Assembly: GCA_026874595.1 (NCBI GenBank)
Contig: CM049316.1
Coordinates: 55,497,676 to 55,561,675, forward strand
Length of the DNA: 64,000 nucleotides
Direction of reading: 5' to 3'
Source of the DNA: Sipunculus nudus
Taxonomy: Eukaryota > Annelida > Sipuncula > Golfingiida > Sipunculidae
The translations under genes and the position numbers were made by a program. The notes under the pieces are model-generated. The model did not search any database. It was not told the origin of the DNA and saw only the letters and a list, made by a program, of their open reading frames with translations. Of this stretch, positions 62,030 to 64,000 are shown in pieces. Position 1 is the first letter of the stretch, and each line of letters begins with the position of its first letter.

Positions 62030-62236
62030 AAGTCATATTGGGTGAACTTTTACTACGGACCTCTTATTGGCTCTCTGGCTATGACACGTGACCGCTCCGC
62101 CAATCACAAGAACGTTTGCATGGGCCAGGCACGTGTTTATGCAAATCAACGTGTCACATGGTTTAAATGCCAACATTGGTCTTTTGACAGTATGAATGTC
62201 GAGAGAACTTTCATTTAATCAGTTAATGCGACAGCG
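62030..62236 (+). promoter_or_regulatory. Promoter-like block and possible first exon of a plus-strand gene
   Basis: Within ~200 bp: ATTGG (62037-62041 and 62066-62070) and CCAAT (62100-62104), E-boxes CACGTG (62085-62090 and 62130-62135), an octamer ATGCAAAT (62139-62146) and TTTAAA (62162-62167). A donor-like CAGCG|GTAAGC follows at 62236. If TTTAAA acts as a TATA box, transcription would start near 62190, making a ~45-nt non-coding first exon whose partner exons lie right of the window. A minus-strand donor-like CACT|GTGAGT at 61936-61941 raises the possibility of bidirectional use. Motif-based inference only. Confidence 0.35.
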
Positions 62237-62449
62237 GTAAGCTTCCGCTTTATTTGAAATCAAATAAGAACCATTTCTAATTGCTCAATATTTTTTTTCA
62301 GCCTGTTTCGCCAGAACAACGAAATTTGATGGCGGTTTCCCGGCAGTTTTTCTACTCTCGCGAACGAGGTAGCGATCATTCCACGTGTATATATATAAGC
62401 ACAACCTGACTAATTGTTAGGGCTCAAATTAAACGATCGGCGACGTTGG

Positions 62450-62680
62450 GTAATACCTTTCATTATGGAAATTAAGTGCATCTAAAAATGTAATAGAAGG
62501 ACTATTTTTCTAGCACATGAAGGCAGATTTTTATGGGCCCAGGTGCTTGCGGCAGATCATATAAAAATATTAATTTGCAGATATGTCAAAAAAAAAATTC
62601 CAGCCGCAGCCAAAAATCACGACCGGCCGGGTTAGCCCCAACACAGAACTTTTTAAGGATGGCCTGAGGTCAAAATTGGC
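62450..62680 (-). repeat. Dispersed repeat 'GGCCATCCTTAAAAA', inverted fuller copy
   Basis: On the minus strand: CTCAGGCCATCCTTAAAAAG, TTCTGTGTTGGGGCTAACCC, a GGCCGGTCGTGATTTTTGGC segment and, further on, CTGCCTTCATGTGCTAGAAA. The core matches 60323-60358 in the opposite orientation. This type of ordered motif is a recurrent non-coding repeat in bivalve genomes as far as I recall; mobilisation mode unknown. Confidence 0.6.
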
Positions 62681-64000
62681 TGTAATACTGTGGGTTTAAA
62701 GTTTGGTGGTTTTGAACTTAAACACTATTTATTGGGTTAAAACTTCTGTGGATTAATCGTTCCTGGTTATGCATTATATCAAAATTCATTTGTGAACAGA
62801 CCTGAAAATAAGCCAAAGATCAGTGATTGTTCAGTAAAAATGCACTGAAAGTTTACAACCCCTAAGACTCATGAAATCAAATGTCAGATCCATTTATTTA
62901 CTCAACCCAAGTAAGAACTAAAAGAACTAAATATTTTTCCTAACAAAATAAAATTTATTATGTAGCCTTAATTCAAGGCTACATATCCCTTTCTGTGTGT
63001 TTTATTGACCAATACCATTGACAGCATGAACAGTGACAGCGGGCAATCAAGATGTCATAACTCAATGTGCTCACAGGGATGACAAACTTTAAAAAATTTG
63101 ACTTTCAAACTTAACGATCATTGGGTTTTTAATTTCACTGATAAAAGTCACCCACAAACTGCACAAAAATAAAAACCAAACGATCAATTATGAATCCACA
63201 GTATAACAAAAAACTGGAGTTTTGGATCCAAATGGGTTTCTATGAAACAAAATAAACATCTCCCATTTAGCCTGATTCATTATAATGAAACTGGATATAT
63301 AGTGGTCAGGTTCCAGTATCCCCCAGCTGTTTAATCATTTGTGAAATCCTGCCAACAGCAACCGGCTGATTAACACTGCCCGCATGAATTCACCCACCCA
63401 CACTGTAGTTGAGTGGTTCTGGCACATATTTTTTAGGATTATATTTTGCTAATATGAGCATGATTTTCATATACACCTGTTACACATAATATATACCTCT
63501 GATGTTTCAAGGTACATTCCTGTAATTCATTACAATGAGAATTTAATGCAACAAACTGATTCCCATTGTGACATGATCGTTATAATGAGACCTGACTGTA
63601 TTTAGTAATTAGCTGACAACTCGCTGATATTGAGTACAACAAAGCTGACTTTCCACCTGGCTAAGGCAAACCCTATGTTCCTATATTTGGTAAATTTATC
63701 TGAACAGTAAAACACATGTGTGTTACATCTGAACAATGATCTTATATCATACAGAATATTGGTTCCATTACAACCATGACTACACTTTAGATTTTAATTA
63801 CATTACACATCAGTAGATCTCTGATCCTGTCAGTCTTTGCATGGTTGGTGTATTTATACAAGGCGTAAGTGTATCAGTTGCCATGGCATCATTGCTATAC
63901 CACCGCCATTTCAGGGTCTTTTGAAGTAACTTAATAGCGTACTTGTATTGAATATTTCAAAGCTAAAACACTGATTAATGTCTGCATGATCCCCTTTATG
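62681..64000. other. Right-edge sequence, no exon recognised
   Basis: AT-rich. A half MITE-like end (AATGAGACCTGACTG then TA, 63599-63600) occurs near 63584-63598 without a clear partner. An X-box-like GTTGCCATGGCATC lies at 63877-63890 and a plus-strand donor-like GGC|GTAAGT near 63864. Presumed intron of the plus-strand gene, if that exists. Confidence 0.3.

Overview
The window is AT-rich, intron- and repeat-dominated metazoan DNA. The best guess is a mollusc, probably a bivalve. This rests on intron-split exons of a CD109/thioester-protein-like gene and a Shisa-like membrane gene, on tRNA-derived SINEs, short TA-flanked MITEs and Helentron-like elements with internal tandem repeats, and on dispersed non-coding families that resemble ones common in lophotrochozoan genomes. 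The species assignment is inference. There is no bacterial-style gene organisation, and I saw no CRISPR array, rRNA or tRNA gene. Nearly all open frames in the window are chance; the genuine coding sequence consists of short exons.

Layout. (1) 1-3.4 kb, minus strand: the first two coding exons of a secreted CD109/alpha-2-macroglobulin-family protein (signal peptide, then the start of the MG1 domain). The gene runs off the left edge. (2) 3.4-13 kb: non-coding DNA with a tRNA-derived SINE, two G-tract repeats and a cluster of nuclear-receptor-type half-sites. (3) 13.08-13.36 kb and 43.27-43.49 kb, minus strand: two phase-compatible exons of a Shisa-like type I membrane protein. The upstream exon holds the transmembrane helix and juxtamembrane cysteines; the downstream one is Pro/Tyr-rich with a PPSY motif and a C-terminal TSL. 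Its N-terminal exons were not found. (4) Between these exons lies a ~30 kb intron. It contains a ~5.7 kb 41-bp satellite with tetrameric higher-order repeats and a recently duplicated flank, several MITEs, a well-formed 44-nt candidate micro-exon, a tandem dispersed repeat, a Helentron-like element and a solo LTR. (5) 43.5-62 kb: dispersed repeats, more SINEs, a second Helentron-like copy and low-repeat islands that may be regulatory. (6) 62.0-62.24 kb: a promoter-like block with CCAAT boxes, two CACGTG E-boxes, an octamer and a following splice donor, suggesting a plus-strand gene that leaves the window on the right.

The two recognised genes have no evident joint function. One is a secreted or GPI-type innate-immunity or protease-binding family, the other a membrane adaptor. 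Everything was read by eye from sequence. Exon calls rest on splice sites, phase agreement and family resemblance, not on transcripts or database searches.
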